NCBI GenBank assembly: GCA_027491155.1 | Contig: JAIXWR010000033.1 | Coordinates: 124,001 to 188,000 of the forward strand | Reading direction: 5' to 3' | DNA length: 64,000 bases | Origin: Verrucomicrobiaceae bacterium | Lineage (GTDB): Bacteria > Verrucomicrobiota > Verrucomicrobiia > Verrucomicrobiales > Akkermansiaceae | In this document: in pieces, positions 54,628-62,162 of the stretch | Layout: every line of letters begins with the position of its first letter | How positions within the stretch are numbered: position 1 is the first letter of the stretch | Notes under the pieces: generated by a model | What the model was told of the DNA's origin: nothing | Seen by the model: the letters and a program-made list of their open reading frames with translations, nothing else | Databases searched by the model: none | Translations under genes and position numbers: made by a program

Positions 54628-55353
54628 ATGGGACCCGACAAACGCGATCAATCCGCCACCTGCCAATCACATGCCGACTGGTACGTCCATATCAAGGGCG
54701 AGACCAAAGGTCCTTTCGACGAGCGGCTGCTGGGGGAGATGCTCACCAGCGGTCTAATCGAGCCAGGGACGCCAGTGGCACGCTCCGGCGATACCGGGTG
54801 GCAACCGGCTTTGTCAGTGGTGCAGACAGTTCCACCGCCAGTTACCGCGTCCCACCCTTCAGAAACCAAGGGCGAAAAGCCGGAGTCCTTGACATCGATG
54901 ATTCTGTATCTGCTGGGATCGTCCACATCGAAGGGGAGGAAGACGGCTTTGCTGTGCGCCGTCGCGTTGGTCGCAGTCCTTGTATTTTCAATGTTGCTTG
55001 GCGACTCGGGCGGCAGTGAAGGCAATCCACGGCGCGCCGGGGACGACCGCTTTTGGGAGGATCAAGCGGAGAAGCTTGCGCAGGAGGCTACCGGAGGGAG
55101 CAACCACTGCGCCCGCTGCGGAGGCACGGGACAAATTGCAAATTCAGGACGGGCGACCAACTGGAATGCACACCCCGACCCTTCGGAGAGCCTTCGGGCC
55201 GGTGCCGATCCATCGCGCTGCCGCTCTTGTAGTGGTCAAGGAACGATCCAAACCCAGTCCGGGTATGTGGTGGTCTGCCCTGACTGTACCGGGAAAGGGC
55301 AAGCTAGTTCGCGAGTCTGCGACGGATGCGGCGGGTCGGGGCGCTGGCGGTGA
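54628..55353 (+). CDS. GYF_2-transmembrane protein with DnaJ-type zinc ribbon
   Basis: A 241-residue protein. A GYF_2 domain (DWYVHIKGETKGPFDERL, then ARSGDTGWQPALSV) is followed by a transmembrane helix (ALLCAVALVAVLVFSMLLG). The C-terminus holds four CxxCxGxG-type repeats as in DnaJ: CARCGGTGQ, CRSCSGQGT, CPDCTGKGQ and CDGCGGSGR, which should bind two zinc ions. An in-frame TTG at 54589, overlapping the upstream stop, would add 13 residues; ATG 54628 is used. It completes the three-gene GYF_2 set. Confidence 0.75.
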   Translation: MGPDKRDQSATCQSHADWYVHIKGETKGPFDERLLGEMLTSGLIEPGTPVARSGDTGWQPALSVVQTVPPPVTASHPSETKGEKPESLTSMILYLLGSSTSKGRKTALLCAVALVAVLVFSMLLGDSGGSEGNPRRAGDDRFWEDQAEKLAQEATGGSNHCARCGGTGQIANSGRATNWNAHPDPSESLRAGADPSRCRSCSGQGTIQTQSGYVVVCPDCTGKGQASSRVCDGCGGSGRWR

Positions 55354-55568
55354 CAAGTTGATCTGAGTTCCAGTGCTCGTGATCAAGTTGCGACCTGAAG
55401 AATAGTTGGCCGGCCTAGACGAGTAACCCGCTGTCCAATTAATTGATGCGCGGGAAATTCGGTATGCCAACCGGAGCGGGTCCTCCTTGCGCGAAAAGAC
55501 GGGGCGCGCCGAGCGTCGCGTCGGAAACGCGTGAGCAACAGCATTCGCGGAGGTACGGGTTCGATTCC

Positions 55569-56246
55569 TCATGCCCCTGTCGCCAGAAGGTAGGACTTTT
55601 GCTGGACGGCTTGCGAGACTTGTCCCTGAAACACTTCCATGCATTCGATGATCTTTTCAGAAAGCACAGTAAAGGTGCCTTCGAGATCATCAACGTCGCC
55701 GTGAAGACTTTCGCCGTGGGCAACGCGATTCCGATAATCCATTAGTTGCTCGTCAATGAGCTTCTCCCGGAGTTCGTAGACAGGGAGATACTCAATTCCT
55801 AGCTTTAGCACGATAGACTTGAACTCTTCTGAGTTCAAATTTTGATTTTCCCTCGTTGAGATATGGGGAGACGGATCCAAGGAGAACTTCTCGGCGAGGG
55901 GGGCAGTGAAAAAAGTCATGGCCTTCGAGTAGGCAAGGTAATTTTTCATATTCACCTGTTGCGACCCGTCCAAAAATTCCCTAACAGCGAAGAACATGAA
56001 ACAAGGGTTCAGTTGGCTGTATAGCTGGCCCTGTCGCACGATGTATGACAGGTATGCTTTGGCGCACGTCTTTATAAACCCCTCCCAATGCGCATATAAA
56101 AGGACCACACCCGACCGAAACCAGATCTCCTTTTCGTGCTCTCGGGACTCCTTCAGCTTGAGTCGCACGGTTGTAAGTTCTCGCCGTCGCCAGCCAAAAT
56201 TCTGATCAAGATGTGCCTCGACCTCGGCTAAGCTCCTCAGCTTCAT
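55569..56246 (-). CDS. MAE_28990/MAE_18760-family HEPN nuclease-like protein
   Basis: A 225-residue all-helical protein of the MAE_28990 HEPN-like family. The RNase-type motif R172-N173-x3-H177 in YRNRVAHGES is intact. A typical YAHWEGFIKTCAKAYL segment lies near residue 51. HEPN domains of this sort cut RNA and are often toxins or abortive-infection effectors. Its start codon overlaps the stop of the upstream DUF262 gene. Base composition is near 50% GC, well below the neighbouring genes, as for the whole operon. Confidence 0.85.
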   Translation of the reverse strand: MKLRSLAEVEAHLDQNFGWRRRELTTVRLKLKESREHEKEIWFRSGVVLLYAHWEGFIKTCAKAYLSYIVRQGQLYSQLNPCFMFFAVREFLDGSQQVNMKNYLAYSKAMTFFTAPLAEKFSLDPSPHISTRENQNLNSEEFKSIVLKLGIEYLPVYELREKLIDEQLMDYRNRVAHGESLHGDVDDLEGTFTVLSEKIIECMEVFQGQVSQAVQQKSYLLATGA

Positions 56247-57376
56247 CAGACAAAAGCGTCAAATTGCCGCCGGGCGAGTTCAACAAGCTTAGGGAATCTT
56301 GCGATCCCGCGTTGTCCGTGGCGGGTTGCAGCGACAAACTCTGCGTCTTCCACCACTGATCGAGAGAGCGAGGTAATCGCTCGATCGATGAGATCGTCAG
56401 GCTTCCCTGTGGCAACGAGATGGGCCACGCCGCTTGTAAGGTATTCAAATAATGAGACGGAGAACTGGCCTTCGTATCGGTCCTTTGTTGGGCTAAACCT
56501 CTTGAAGGCATCATCGACTAAAACTCGGCTCAGCGCACCAAATGTTTGAATGAACAGTTGGGACTCAGAATGAAAATCTACATCCTCATCTACTAAAATT
56601 TTCTTCATCTTGGACGTTAGGAATGGCCCCATGTCCGACTCGTCGATGGCGTCGTTCGGTTGCAGCCTCGTTGCGATGAAGAAGCGTAGCACAAGCTCCA
56701 TCGGATACTTTTCCTCGGCAAGACGTTCGGACAAAGCGATGCAGGCCAGGAATTCCGGGGACTCACTTAATCCCTTCAGCCAGAGATAAGCTTCGCGCTT
56801 AAGCATAATCAAGAGGCAATTCCGCACTTCTTGTTCGGAAAGCGCTGCCCCACCGGTATTCAATCGCTGAAAAAGCTCGAACTTAGCATTCTCATCACTT
56901 TCGCGCTTGATTATTTTGAGGTCGATTTTCTCGCGCTTAAACGCTCTTTTCAATTCATCAGGTAGAGCGGATGTCCCGTTCTCCCCCTTCCAACTAACGT
57001 TTCGCAAGTGACCGAGGTAGGGCGTAGCTTCTAGTACAAGGGGTGCGGCCTCTTGTTCTCGACCATCGTCGTCCTGTTCTGTCTTCAGTTCGCCGACGAA
57101 TGAAAGTATTGTGGAAATTCGCTGCAACCCGTCGACGACGTCCCATACGCCGTCCTCTCGTTGAGCAACGAAGATTGAAGGCAAAGGGATTCCTAAAAGA
57201 ATGGATTCAATAAGCCGACTCTTCTGGAAAGGCTTCCATCTATACTGACGTTGAAACTCGGGGTGAATATCAATATCACCGTCGCGATAAATGTTGATTA
57301 GCTCGCCGATCGACATGGGATAGGCGTCGGTGTGAATTACTTGCCTGGCCTTGGAAACTTGTTCTTCGAGGCTCAT
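56246..57376 (-). CDS. DUF262 protein (GmrS-like)
   Basis: A 376-residue DUF262 protein. The PEFQRQYRW motif is at 39-47 and V-D-G-L-Q-R at 81-86, with a FQRLNTGGAALSEQEVRN segment near residue 170. There is no C-terminal HNH domain, so it is the short form that often travels with a HEPN partner. It may act as a nucleotide-driven switch or as a DNase. It lies 3 bp after the methylase gene and overlaps the HEPN gene by 1 bp. GC is low relative to flanking genes. Confidence 0.88.
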   Translation of the reverse strand: MSLEEQVSKARQVIHTDAYPMSIGELINIYRDGDIDIHPEFQRQYRWKPFQKSRLIESILLGIPLPSIFVAQREDGVWDVVDGLQRISTILSFVGELKTEQDDDGREQEAAPLVLEATPYLGHLRNVSWKGENGTSALPDELKRAFKREKIDLKIIKRESDENAKFELFQRLNTGGAALSEQEVRNCLLIMLKREAYLWLKGLSESPEFLACIALSERLAEEKYPMELVLRFFIATRLQPNDAIDESDMGPFLTSKMKKILVDEDVDFHSESQLFIQTFGALSRVLVDDAFKRFSPTKDRYEGQFSVSLFEYLTSGVAHLVATGKPDDLIDRAITSLSRSVVEDAEFVAATRHGQRGIARFPKLVELARRQFDAFV

Positions 57377-57379
57377 AAA

Positions 57380-58663
57380 TTATAGGGGAAGGTTTCTAAT
57401 GGCAGATGTCGTGAGATGACGACACCGAATTGTTTGGTCTAGGGAGGATCGGGTTCTTGGAGAACGAAGCAGATCGTAAATTAAGCGACAGGTGGCTAGC
57501 TTGCCGTCATGAGGTCGCAGCGAGATCAAATGGTTTTCAAGAGCCACTGGGCCCTTCCCCGTCACTATTGTGGCGACCGGACGGATCCGGTCTGAGGGGC
57601 TCGAAGTTCTTCGGACAGCGACAAATGGTGTGGCCACGGTTTGTGAAGGCACTCTTCTGAATTCTCCACCACAATACTCTCCAGACGATGGGAGCGACGA
57701 CGTGCAGAGATAGCGTACCAACGGTCCAGCTTGCTTATCCCTATGAGGGACAACCGTTCCCACTCGCACATTACAGATGGACTCCAACTTCGGCGACGCA
57801 TCAGGGCGTTTCCAGAGATTGGGGCAAACCGGCGCTCCACGTCGGCCCTGTAGGAGGAACACGTCCACATCGACGATCTTGCTGAACTTGCCCAAGGACT
57901 CAAACCTCTCAAACACCAGCATTTCGCCAACAATCTGCCGCCATTTTTCGTAGCGGGAGCCTGAGCGGAGCACCTCAGGTAGAATCGCGGCGACGCGCTC
58001 GCCCTCTGCAAGCAGCGCCAAAGCTTTCATGAGGAAGACAGCTGCCAACGAGGTTTTCCCAGAGGCCCAGCTCTCGTTGATCCGCACCTGATTGAAAGGT
58101 GGATTCATCACCAGCGTTGCACGCTGGGCGATTCCCTTGTTGAGGAAATCTTGCACCTGCAGCTGGGGAAATAAGTCGTCTGCCCTTCCTTTGGGATTAA
58201 ACCTCCAACGGCTGTTTCTCGATAGCGCACAAAGGAGAAGGCGACGTTTTGCCACCGAAATAAACTCTGGGTTAGTATCGGAGCCGACCAAGAGGTTCCC
58301 CCACGACTCAAGAGTCGAGGATAGCGAGGCTCGAAGTGGTAGATTTTCAGCCCACCGAAGCAACAAATCGCCAGCGCCACATGCCGGATCATATACCGCC
58401 CCACCTGTTTCCTTCGCCAACGGCTCGATCGCATGGCGGGCAATTTTTTCTGTCGTGAAAAATGCCCCGTGCCGCTTCAGCTCTGACAGCCTGACTTCGG
58501 ATCGAAGTGCTTCCGACGCGCCACCGTTCAGAGCATGGGCAACTTCTGAGCGGTAATTTTTGAATCCAAATTCCGAAATCCCGGAAATCAATGCGTCAAG
58601 GAACCTCGCATAGTCCGCATAGGGCTCCATGCCTTGGGGGTCATCGGATTCGGGGTTTACCAT
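57380..58663 (-). CDS. N6-adenine DNA methyltransferase (class I)
   Basis: A 427-residue Rossmann-fold DNA methylase of the HsdM/Eco57I-like type. SAM-binding motif I D92-P-A-C-G-A-G98 and catalytic motif N187-P-P-F190 are clear, preceded by KRHGAFFTTEKIARHAIEPL, a common lead-in for these enzymes. The C-terminal 130 residues probably recognise DNA or a partner. It is first of an operon with DUF262 and HEPN genes, so it could modify host DNA to protect it from the partner proteins. Composition is close to 52% GC. Confidence 0.88.
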   Translation of the reverse strand: MVNPESDDPQGMEPYADYARFLDALISGISEFGFKNYRSEVAHALNGGASEALRSEVRLSELKRHGAFFTTEKIARHAIEPLAKETGGAVYDPACGAGDLLLRWAENLPLRASLSSTLESWGNLLVGSDTNPEFISVAKRRLLLCALSRNSRWRFNPKGRADDLFPQLQVQDFLNKGIAQRATLVMNPPFNQVRINESWASGKTSLAAVFLMKALALLAEGERVAAILPEVLRSGSRYEKWRQIVGEMLVFERFESLGKFSKIVDVDVFLLQGRRGAPVCPNLWKRPDASPKLESICNVRVGTVVPHRDKQAGPLVRYLCTSSLPSSGEYCGGEFRRVPSQTVATPFVAVRRTSSPSDRIRPVATIVTGKGPVALENHLISLRPHDGKLATCRLIYDLLRSPRTRSSLDQTIRCRHLTTSAIRNLPL

Positions 58664-59241
58664 TTTAGGGTGTGCGCGAATGATTGGAGAGAACAGACTC
58701 TCTTCAAGCCTAGAGTTCCCGATTCTCCGTTCCGAGCATTGGTGTCTTTCGTTGCCGATTCGTCAGGGTGACGGTAATGCAAGCCCCGCATTGGCTCGGG
58801 GTAGCAGGCGCCCGCTGCAGGGCGACCCGGCGAGCCGTCCCACGAAACATGCTGAGCGAGTGTTGCGGTGGTCCCCTATAGGCCTTGCAGCAGGACTGTA
58901 GAGGAAACAACGAGATCGCGGTGAACTCCTCTCTGCGGAAGTTCGGCCGACATCGCCCACGACAGAATCGTGGTTATGCATGACGGCGTCGAAGCTTGGC
59001 AGATGCGGGCAGGTAGAGGAGGCACCCAAGTATCCTCACGCCGCCGGACCGGGCGGATTTCCCACTGGGCCTTGCCGCGCGCCTCGCTCGGAAGCGGCCT
59101 TACGCCGAGGCCGGCAACAAAGGATCTGGCGAATGTGGAAGGAGTCCAGGGCATCCGCTGTGAGCGGCGACGTAAAAAATTCAATCGGCCTTCACCTGCT
59201 TCCCGGAGGACTGCCTTTCCAGGCACGTCCTCCGGGTTGAT
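58664..59241. other. Intergenic spacer, no gene seen
   Basis: About 580 bp between two minus-strand operons. Several frames are open but none has plausible composition or motifs. It contains the promoter region for the methylase operon at its left edge and a strong hairpin at its right end, listed separately. Confidence 0.4.
59202..59236. terminator. Strong hairpin after the AAA ATPase gene
   Basis: CCCGGAGGAC-TGCC pairs with GGCA-C-GTCCTCCGGG, a 14-bp stem with a single bulged base and a 6-base loop TTTCCA. It ends 6 bp beyond the stop of the minus-strand AAA gene. The lack of a T-tract makes it an imperfect intrinsic terminator, but its location is right for one. Confidence 0.5.
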
Positions 59242-59925
59242 TCACGCGCCACGCGCCGGGGTGGCGCAGCGTCGCGTCCAGTGGGTCAGCCGGAGCAGGT
59301 CCTCCTTGCGGGCATCGATCAGGGTTTGAAGCCCGATCATGGCTTCAAACAAGTGGCGTTCCGTCGGTTCGTGGGGTCGGCTCACCCTGGTAGCGCGCGC
59401 ATAAGCCGCATGGATCTCGGCAGGCGTTAGCTCGTGCGAGGCGCGGGCGAGGATCACATTGTCGAACCCCGGGTTCCCATTGCCGAGTCGTTTCGCGGCG
59501 ATGTCCCAGATCTCGGCACGCTCCTTCACGTCGGGGAGGTCGAGGTGCCAGACCGCTTCGATCGCGTCCGCCCGCAGAAGGCCCGCGGGGAGTTCCCAGG
59601 GCCGTTCCGTCAGGGCGATGACGAAGGGCGTGGTCTCCTCCGGGTTGGCGAGCTGACGGATCAAAGGCAGGTGTTCTCGGCTCAGGTCGTCGACGAGGAG
59701 GACGCTCCCGGGGTCGATGGCTTCGAGGCTGGTGAACGACAATATAGGCCGGCCGATGGTTGCGGCAATGGCCCTGGAGACGCTGTGCTTCCCGGTGCCA
59801 GCGAGCCCGGCGAGGACGATGGCGCGCGGTGCCAGGCTGCCGCCTTCTCGAAGAAGTGGCAGATGTGCCGCGAGCCACGCCTTGATTGCGCCGAAACCGG
59901 CAAGGTTTTGGACGGCTTCGTTCAT
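59242..59925 (-). CDS. Small AAA-type ATPase
   Basis: A 227-residue AAA/P-loop protein: Walker A GLAGTGKHSVSR near 40-51, Walker B SVLLVDDLS near 73, a sensor-like FVIALTERPWELP and a C-terminal lid with LTPAEIHAAYARATR. This resembles minimal DNA-replication or transposition-type AAA proteins (DnaC/IstB/Hda-like in size) but no exact family is recognised. It overlaps the upstream hypothetical gene by 4 bp and is last of three overlapping genes. A role in loading or regulating DNA-processing proteins of a mobile element is an inference. Confidence 0.75.
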   Translation of the reverse strand: MNEAVQNLAGFGAIKAWLAAHLPLLREGGSLAPRAIVLAGLAGTGKHSVSRAIAATIGRPILSFTSLEAIDPGSVLLVDDLSREHLPLIRQLANPEETTPFVIALTERPWELPAGLLRADAIEAVWHLDLPDVKERAEIWDIAAKRLGNGNPGFDNVILARASHELTPAEIHAAYARATRVSRPHEPTERHLFEAMIGLQTLIDARKEDLLRLTHWTRRCATPARGA

Positions 59926-60458
59926 GTTCGTGCAGGGAATGGGGTTGCGGTTTCAGTCATGGTCCGCACCGTGGCGTGGCCTCGGGGATCGAGGACAAGA
60001 TCACCGTCGGGGTCTTGGCTGATGTCGATGGTGAGGTGGCCGTCGGCGCCTTCATTCTCTCGCCACTGGGAGAGGTGGACGTCGAGGTAGGCTTCGGCGG
60101 CTTTTTCGAGGAGGTCGCCGAGCCGGTGTTCGCCGTCGGGCTTCCACTTCTGGAGCAGGTCGAGGGCGAGGATGAACTCGCCTTTGGTATCGGTGACGGC
60201 GATCAGGGTGACGACGGCGTGCGTGCGGTAGCCCTCGAACTCGAAGGTGACTCGGGTGCAGCCGCGGGACACGACGAGGCCGTTGGTAGCGAGGTGCAGG
60301 AGCTGGCAGGCGATGAGGAGTAGGTCACCGAGTTTCCGGCTGGATTTGCGTTCGGCCTGCTTGAAGAGCCGGACCAGGCGGGCCGGATCTTCGCGGGCGA
60401 GTTGGGCGGGATACATGGGGTGGTGGATTGATGGATGATTGGAGGCGGGTTGCTTCAT
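59922..60458 (-). CDS. Hypothetical protein in AAA operon
   Basis: A 178-residue protein not recognised. The N-terminal region is helical and basic (RLVRLFKQAERKSSRKLGDL) and the rest strand-rich (VTFEFEGYRTHAVVTLIAVTDTKGEFILAL). It reads like a small phage- or plasmid-type protein with a beta-sheet domain. Its start overlaps the upstream gene by 4 bp and its end overlaps the AAA gene by 4 bp, so the three proteins are probably made together. Confidence 0.65.
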   Translation of the reverse strand: MKQPASNHPSIHHPMYPAQLAREDPARLVRLFKQAERKSSRKLGDLLLIACQLLHLATNGLVVSRGCTRVTFEFEGYRTHAVVTLIAVTDTKGEFILALDLLQKWKPDGEHRLGDLLEKAAEAYLDVHLSQWRENEGADGHLTIDISQDPDGDLVLDPRGHATVRTMTETATPFPART

Positions 60459-60682
60459 GACCGGAGGTAGGCCGTGTCCTTGCGTTGGTAGAGGTCGTAG
60501 GCGTCCTCCTCGGTGAGCCCGGTGAACTCGGCCGCCTGGAACGAGACCTCGTCGGGGTAGAACGAGAACAGCGTCCGGGTGGAGCCGTCCTCGAAGGTGG
60601 CGACGACCTCGGGCATGGGGTCGAGCATGCCCCGCGGCATGGGCCGGGGCATCGGGGTGATGGTTGCGGAGATGATTTTCAA
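60455..60682 (-). CDS. Small hypothetical protein, first in AAA operon
   Basis: A 75-residue protein with a basic, proline-rich start (MPRPMPRGMLDP) and an acidic C-terminal helical stretch (LTEEDAYDLYQRKDTAYLRS). The central strand VVATFEDGSTRTLFSFYPDE suggests a small barrel or hairpin fold. No family is recognised. It is coupled by a 4-bp overlap to the next gene, which supports it as real despite its length. Confidence 0.55.
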   Translation of the reverse strand: MKIISATITPMPRPMPRGMLDPMPEVVATFEDGSTRTLFSFYPDEVSFQAAEFTGLTEEDAYDLYQRKDTAYLRS

Positions 60683-60793
60683 GGTGATAGAGGATGCTGA
60701 GGGGTGGATGCGGAAAGGCCCCGCCGCAGGGTGAGTGCGGGCGGGGCCTGTTCCGGCTTTGGTGCTATGGCTGTGCGTTGTTGTGGCTGGAGA

Positions 60794-61867
60794 TCAGGAA
60801 ACGGGTTCGGGTTTGTATTTGAGCTGGTCCACGCCGCACTCGGTTGCAGGGATGTCGTCTCGCTTGCCGAGGTAGACGGGTTGGTAGACCGCGCCGCTCT
60901 GCCTGTGGGCATAGAGATACCGAGCATCGACCACGTCGCCCGGCTCTGGGACCTCGTGGTTCGGCGGGATTGTGACGTTGCCGGCGGGAGCCGGGGTGTC
61001 GCCGCCGACCGGGTAGAGGCCGAGGGTGACGCTGCGCTGCGGATTGCGGGCGAGCACGACGAACGAGGCGCTCTCGACGAACTTGAACTTCAACTGGGAT
61101 CCACCGGAGTTGGGACGGCCCGGGGTGAAGGGCGCGTCGACATCCTTGAAAACCACGCCTTCGACTCCCTCCAGCTTGAGTTCCTCGTAGGTGCCGACCT
61201 TGTCGTCGGGGCTGATCGCGGTGCTGACCCAGCGGAGGGCGGGCTGCCCGGGCGGGATGAGGGAGATCAGGCCGGCGAAGCGGTCGAGGTAGCGGCGGGC
61301 GCGGAGGTCATTGCCCTTCACTTCGAGCAGGTCGAAGGCGTGGAGGGTGTCGCCCACAGCCTCGCCGTCGATGAGGACGTCGAAGGGCAGTTCGGCGACG
61401 GCGTGGCGGATCGGGTCGGGCAAGGTGACGAGGAGGCCCCGGCGGTTGATGCCGGTGAGGTCGTCGCCCTGCTTGCGGACCAGCATCCGGCGGCCGTCGT
61501 GCTTCTGCTGGAGGCAGTGGCGGGTGTCGGTGAGCAGGCGGGCCAGCTCGTTTTCCTCGACCGGGTTGAGGAGCTGGCAGCGGATGCCGCTGTCGCGTCC
61601 CTCGTCGCCGGACTGTCGATAGGGCGTGCCGTCCTCCGACGGGGTGTAGCCCTTGGCGAGCTTGGCGGAGACCAGCTTGTCGAAGATGCCGGTCGCGGTG
61701 GCGAGCGGGACCGGAGAGCTGGTCTTGGTGCCGGTGGTCAGGGTGTTGCCGCGGCGGCCGTAGGCGTAGGTGACGATGAAGCCGTCGTCCTTCGGCTCGA
61801 TGGCGGCCTGGTAGACTTTGTCGGAGTTGCCCTCGCGGTAGTGGAGCGAGGCGGTGGTGGTGGTCAT
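60794..61867 (-). CDS. WGR-domain ATP-dependent DNA ligase
   Basis: A 357-residue fusion. Residues 1-80 are a WGR-like domain (LHYREGNSDKVYQAAIE, then VTYAYGRRGNTLTTGTK), here with YGRRG in place of the usual WGRxG. Residues 95-357 are a nucleotidyltransferase ligase core: adenylated lysine K122 in K-H-D-G-R-R (motif I), DVLIDGEAVG (motif III), EGVVFKD (motif IV) and QLKFKF (motif V), followed by an OB-like end. It probably seals nicks using ATP. WGR domains recognise DNA ends with a 5' phosphate. It stands alone on the minus strand. Confidence 0.88.
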   Translation of the reverse strand: MTTTTASLHYREGNSDKVYQAAIEPKDDGFIVTYAYGRRGNTLTTGTKTSSPVPLATATGIFDKLVSAKLAKGYTPSEDGTPYRQSGDEGRDSGIRCQLLNPVEENELARLLTDTRHCLQQKHDGRRMLVRKQGDDLTGINRRGLLVTLPDPIRHAVAELPFDVLIDGEAVGDTLHAFDLLEVKGNDLRARRYLDRFAGLISLIPPGQPALRWVSTAISPDDKVGTYEELKLEGVEGVVFKDVDAPFTPGRPNSGGSQLKFKFVESASFVVLARNPQRSVTLGLYPVGGDTPAPAGNVTIPPNHEVPEPGDVVDARYLYAHRQSGAVYQPVYLGKRDDIPATECGVDQLKYKPEPVS

Positions 61868-62162
61868 GGTTGTTTTAGGTGGGGTTGGTGTTCTTTCCTA
61901 ACTTGTTGGGAGAGAGGTGGAAGAATTCGCGCCAGAAGGTCTGCCGCAGGAGCGCGCGATGCATACGCCGCATGCCGGTTGAGCATGATTGTTAGGATTT
62001 CCTAACCATGGATCGGGCGGGAAACCCGGGCTGAAAATGGCAAAGCCGCCCCAATCGGCGTATTCGCAGGGCACTGATTTGAAGGTGCTTGGCGAGATCT
62101 CGCGACGTGTAAAACAGCGCCTTTCGGGTTTGTGAGGTTTACATGCGCCATGGCCCCTCCGG
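61868..62162. other. Divergent promoter spacer, no gene seen
   Basis: A 295-bp spacer between the divergent ligase and DUF5131 genes. No open frame is convincing and no perfect repeat is visible. It should hold both promoters. Confidence 0.35.

Noticed and set aside
55551-55583. tRNA T-arm-like phrase GGGTTCGATTCC at the 3' end of the HEPN gene, possibly an attachment site
   Set aside because: The flanking bases do not pair as a T stem beyond two or three positions, no acceptor partner is upstream, and part of it encodes the HEPN C-terminus. It could be chance.
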